From assembly GCA_963711705.1 (NCBI GenBank), contig CAVQFM010000016.1, forward strand, positions 3,150 to 67,149: a DNA stretch of 64,000 bases, given 5' to 3'. Numbering within the stretch: the first letter of the stretch is position 1; the number at the start of each line of letters is the position of its first letter. Under the pieces are notes generated by a model. The model was not told where the DNA came from and searched no databases. It was given only the letters and a program-made list of their open reading frames with translations. The DNA is from RYN-230 sp963711705 (lineage in GTDB: Bacteria; Actinomycetota; Actinomycetes; Streptosporangiales; Streptosporangiaceae). A program made the translations under genes and the position numbers. This document shows, in pieces, positions 61,342 to 64,000 of this stretch.

Positions 61342-63060
61342 GTGCGGGTGGCAGTGGCGGCCGGGCCGGGACAGACAGCTCTGCTGAATGAGCTGGCGGA
61401 GGACGGCAGCAGCCAGGCACCGGCCGTTATGGTGAACGATCTTCCGGGTGCCGTGACCGGCTACGAACGCTCCGGCGCGGTGCGCTGGGTCTGGGCCGAC
61501 AGCGCGGTGACCTATCAGTCGCTGCTGCGCGCCGGCGTGCGGGTGGACCGGTGCCACGACGTGGCGCTGACCGAGGCGCTGCTGCGCGGCCGCGAGGGGC
61601 GGCGGGACGGGCCAGCCGGGCTGCCCGGGGCGCCGCCCGCCACGGGAGCCAGCGGGCGGGCCGGGGCCGCGCGGCAGGCGACGCTGTTCGGCCCGGCCGA
61701 GCCGGGACTGGATGAGACCCGCGCGGCGCTCGCCGGGCTCGTGGCGGCACACGCTGATCAGCTGCGCCGGATCGCCGCCGATCCGCACCCCGGCCGGTTC
61801 GGCCTGCTGGCCGCGGCCGAGTCAGCGGGCGGCCTGGTGGCCGCCGAGATGCAGGCCCGCGGGCTGCCCTGGCGCGCCGACGTGCACGACGGGCTGCTGG
61901 CCGGGCTGCTCGGCCCGCGGCCGCCGGGTGGCGTGCGCCCCGCCCGGCTGGCCGCGCTGGCCAGCCAGATCTCGGCCGCGTTCGGCGGCCGGACGATCAA
62001 TCCCGACTCCCCGGCCCAGCTGGTCAAGGCGTTCGCCGGCCAGGGGATCAAGATCGCGTCCACCCGGTCGGGCCTGCTGCGTGAGATCGACCATCCGGCG
62101 GTGCCGCTGCTGCTCGAGTACAAGGAACTGGCCCGGCTGCACGCGGCGCACGGCTGGGCCTGGCTGGACGAGTGGGTCTGCGATGGCCGGTTCCACCCGG
62201 AGTACGTGGTCGGCGGGGTGGTGTCCGGACGGTGGGCGAGCCGGGGCGGCGGCGCGCTGCAGATCCCCCGGGTGCTGCGCCGCGCGGTCGTCGCCGACCC
62301 GGGCTGGGCCCTGGTCGTGGCGGACGCGGCGCAGCTGGAACCCCGGGTGCTGGCCGCGCTGGCCGGTGATCACGCGTTCGCTGAGGCCGCCGCGGCCGGT
62401 GACCTGTACCAGGCGCTGGCGGGCGCGTTCGGCGGCGACCGGGCCAAGGCCAAGGTCGCCCTGCTGTCCGCCATGTACGGGGGCGCGGGCGGCGAGGCCG
62501 CACAGTTGCTGGCCGTGCTGCGGCGGCGCTTCCCGCGGGCCGACCGCTATGTGGAGGCGGCCGCGCGCGCGGGCGAGGAGGGCCGGGTCGTCCGGTCCCG
62601 GCTCGGCCGGGCCTGCCCGCCGCCGTCCGCCGAGTGGCGCGGGCTCACCGCGTCCGCCGACGAGCCGGACGCGGCCGACCAGCGGGCCCGCCGTTCGCTG
62701 CGCGCCCGCGGCCGGTTCACCCGCAATTTCGTGGTGCAGGCCAGCGCGGCGGACTGGGCTCTGGTGCTGCTGGCTGGCCTGCGCCGCCGCCTGACCGCCC
62801 TTTCCCTGCCTAACGGCCGGTTCCCGTCACTGCCACCGAACGCCCCGCCGTCTGCGTGGCCGGGCCCGCTGGACGGGCCCGGGCTGGTGTTCTTCCAGCA
62901 CGACGAGGTGATCGTGCACTGCCCGGAGGAACTGGCCCCGGCCGTGGTGGTGGCCATCAGCGGGGCGGCCGCCGAAGCGGGCCGGCTGGTGTTCGGCGAC
63001 ACCCCGGTGCGGTTCCCGGTGAGCACGGCCGTGGTCAGCTGCTACGCCGACGCCAAATGA
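61342..63060 (+). CDS. actinobacterial PolA-like family-A DNA polymerase (bifunctional exonuclease/polymerase type)
   Basis: 572 aa, GTG start. Polymerase motifs: A, ALVVADAAQLEPRVLAALAG; B, GGDRAKAKVALLSAMYGG; C, GLVFFQHDEVIVHCPEELAP (HDE). The N-terminal part is shorter than PolI and reads like a reduced 3'-5' exonuclease fold without the full DxE..D set; no 5' nuclease domain is present. Motif B keeps Lys but has SAMYGG where FGxxYG is usual. Actinobacteria carry such a protein besides PolI; a repair role is inferred. Confidence 0.87.
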   Translation: MRVAVAAGPGQTALLNELAEDGSSQAPAVMVNDLPGAVTGYERSGAVRWVWADSAVTYQSLLRAGVRVDRCHDVALTEALLRGREGRRDGPAGLPGAPPATGASGRAGAARQATLFGPAEPGLDETRAALAGLVAAHADQLRRIAADPHPGRFGLLAAAESAGGLVAAEMQARGLPWRADVHDGLLAGLLGPRPPGGVRPARLAALASQISAAFGGRTINPDSPAQLVKAFAGQGIKIASTRSGLLREIDHPAVPLLLEYKELARLHAAHGWAWLDEWVCDGRFHPEYVVGGVVSGRWASRGGGALQIPRVLRRAVVADPGWALVVADAAQLEPRVLAALAGDHAFAEAAAAGDLYQALAGAFGGDRAKAKVALLSAMYGGAGGEAAQLLAVLRRRFPRADRYVEAAARAGEEGRVVRSRLGRACPPPSAEWRGLTASADEPDAADQRARRSLRARGRFTRNFVVQASAADWALVLLAGLRRRLTALSLPNGRFPSLPPNAPPSAWPGPLDGPGLVFFQHDEVIVHCPEELAPAVVVAISGAAAEAGRLVFGDTPVRFPVSTAVVSCYADAK

Positions 63061-63078
63061 CCCCGGGCACCGCGCCAG

Positions 63079-63102
63079 GCTGACCGGGCCGGGCGGGTCA
63101 GC
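63079..63102. terminator. hairpin between the polymerase and mscL
   Basis: GCTGACC (63079-63085) and GGTCAGC (63096-63102) pair across a G-rich loop in the 54-base gap between two convergent genes. Confidence 0.55.
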
Positions 63103-63114
63103 TGGGTCGGTGGG

Positions 63115-63546
63115 TCAGGCGGCGGTGGTGGCGGGCTGGTCCGTACCGCAGTACTTGCACTTGGAGGCCGCGGCCGGCAGGTCGGAGGACAGGCAGTACG
63201 GGCAGGTCTTGACCGGCGCCGGATCGCCGAACACGACCTGGCCGCGGCGGGCCTGGACGTGCTTGTAGGGCACGACGATCAGGAAATACACCACGGCGAT
63301 GAAGATGATGAAGTAGATGACCGCCGAGATGAAGGCGCCGAAGTCCATAAACGTCTTCGGGTTGTGGTCGGAGCCCAGCTGGATGCCGAGCCCCTGCGAC
63401 GCGCCGCCCTGGAACCGGGCCACGATCGGGTTGATGATGTTGGTGGTGAAGGCCGCGATCAGCATGCTGAACGCCAGCGCGACTACCAGCCCGACCGCGA
63501 CCACGATGACGTCGCCGCGCATGAGAAAGTTCTTAAAGCCCTTCAC
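63115..63546 (-). CDS. mscL: large-conductance mechanosensitive channel with C-terminal zinc ribbon
   Basis: 143 aa. The MscL start MKGFKNFLMRGDVIVVAVGL is followed by helix 1, a periplasmic loop (NPKTFMDFGAFISAVIYF) and helix 2 (FIIFIAVVYFLIVVPYKHVQ). In place of the usual acidic C-terminal bundle it ends in a treble-cysteine ribbon, TCPYCLSSDLPAAASKCKYC plus GTD. MscL opens under membrane tension to release solutes on osmotic downshock. The ribbon could tie gating or assembly to zinc or redox state. Confidence 0.94.
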   Translation of the reverse strand: MKGFKNFLMRGDVIVVAVGLVVALAFSMLIAAFTTNIINPIVARFQGGASQGLGIQLGSDHNPKTFMDFGAFISAVIYFIIFIAVVYFLIVVPYKHVQARRGQVVFGDPAPVKTCPYCLSSDLPAAASKCKYCGTDQPATTAA

Positions 63547-63813
63547 GCTGCTCCCTCCGATCCGCTGTCCCGAGCGGCCCCGAGATCACGCATGCACCAG
63601 GTGCCATCACCCGCACCGCCCCCTGTCACCCCGGAACGGCGACTCCGGTCCGTCCTGGCTCACGTCCCGCCGTTGTAGGCACGGCGTACGATTCCGGTGA
63701 TCAACGCGGCACGCAAGGCTTTACCGCCTTGTTGCGCAAAATCGTTGCGTAGCGATGGTGGGTGTGGCGGGCGGCTCACACCCCGGCCAGCGGCAGGTGG
63801 CCAGCAGCGCGCG

Positions 63814-64000
63814 TCAGGGTGTGATCCAGAGAGCAGGGATACCCTGCCAGCCGGCCGGGCGGATGGGCTGGCCGACGGTGTTGGTGGCGGTGCTGACCGG
63901 GATGATCGCGCCGCTGAAGGGCCCGTCGGCTACGGCGTAGAGGGTTTTCCCGTCGGGCGTGATCGCCATGTTGTCAGCCCCGGTACGACCCGTCACTCGA
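63814..64000 (-). CDS. C-terminal end of a YVTN/YncE-type beta-propeller protein (partial)
   Basis: The gene runs off the window end. The visible C-terminus contains a complete propeller blade pattern, GADNMAITPDGKTLYAVADG followed by IIPVSTATNTVGQPI, as in the 40-residue YVTN repeat proteins that are usually secreted. It ends with GIPALWITP and TGA at 63814. The 267 bases up to mscL contain no gene. Confidence 0.75.
   Translation of the reverse strand, partial: RVTGRTGADNMAITPDGKTLYAVADGPFSGAIIPVSTATNTVGQPIRPAGWQGIPALWITP

Overview
The window reads as a high-G+C actinobacterial chromosome, roughly 70% G+C by eye. Codon third positions are almost all G or C, GTG starts are frequent, neighbouring genes overlap by ATGA or GTGA, and there are actinobacterial marker families: F420-type LLM oxidoreductase, DUF1707, DUF1206, DUF3073, BldC, and a fused acyl-CoA dehydrogenase. 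The order purF-purM-DUF3073-valine dehydrogenase-unknown-bldC is, from memory, the order around bldC in Streptomyces. This suggests a Streptomycetales or Streptosporangiales-like soil actinomycete. No tRNA, rRNA, CRISPR array or prophage was seen.

Layout. 0-16 kb is a mixed region: regulators with readable operators (TetR, MarR, PadR), an LLM oxidoreductase, an HD protein, a stand-alone GAPDH, two tandem lipoprotein hydrolases, glutamate decarboxylase, a TMEM175-type channel, and two gene remnants. 16.6-23 kb is a cell-surface glycan block: a cellulose-synthase-like GT2, a GH26 lipoprotein and a GT39-like membrane protein, coupled by 4-base overlaps, with a divergent NAD-dependent epimerase. 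23-30.8 kb is a catabolic cluster in two transcription units (MmgE/PrpD, Zn-ribbon/OB protein, SCP-x-type thiolase, CoA-transferase, class IV aminotransferase; then an APC permease and a cyclic amidohydrolase). Both units start from nearly identical promoter-operator modules. 30.5-31.1 kb is damaged: indels get denser from both sides toward a 74-base run of pure A/T, most simply a low-quality contig join. An IS701-like element follows at 31.8-33.1 kb.

33-45 kb carries an LCP cell-wall ligase, a double-length acyl-CoA dehydrogenase, a FadE5-like acyl-CoA dehydrogenase and a 2-oxo-acid dehydrogenase operon (E1 alpha, E1 beta, E2, Dabb protein). With the valine dehydrogenase at 54 kb these suggest branched-chain amino acid and fatty acid oxidation. 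45-53 kb is purine synthesis: purS, an RsbW-like kinase gene inserted between purS and purQ, purL, then a sterol-carrier protein, purF and purM. 54-56.5 kb is the vdh-unknown-bldC segment.

56.9-59.6 kb is the most interesting unit: a small trypsin-co-occurring (CU044_2847-like) protein followed by a CHAT caspase-like protease, a long QRETE-repeat coiled coil and a six-helix membrane domain. It is currently split by one extra base inside the repeats. It looks like a bacterial conflict or regulated-death module. The window closes with a peptidoglycan amidase, a DUF5666-like protein, an actinobacterial family-A DNA polymerase-like protein, MscL with a C-terminal zinc ribbon, and the end of a beta-propeller gene.

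Many genes carry single-base frameshifts (padR, thiolase, transposase, LCP, E2, CHAT), besides the damaged hydrolase and methyltransferase. The assembly should therefore be treated as draft quality until checked against reads.
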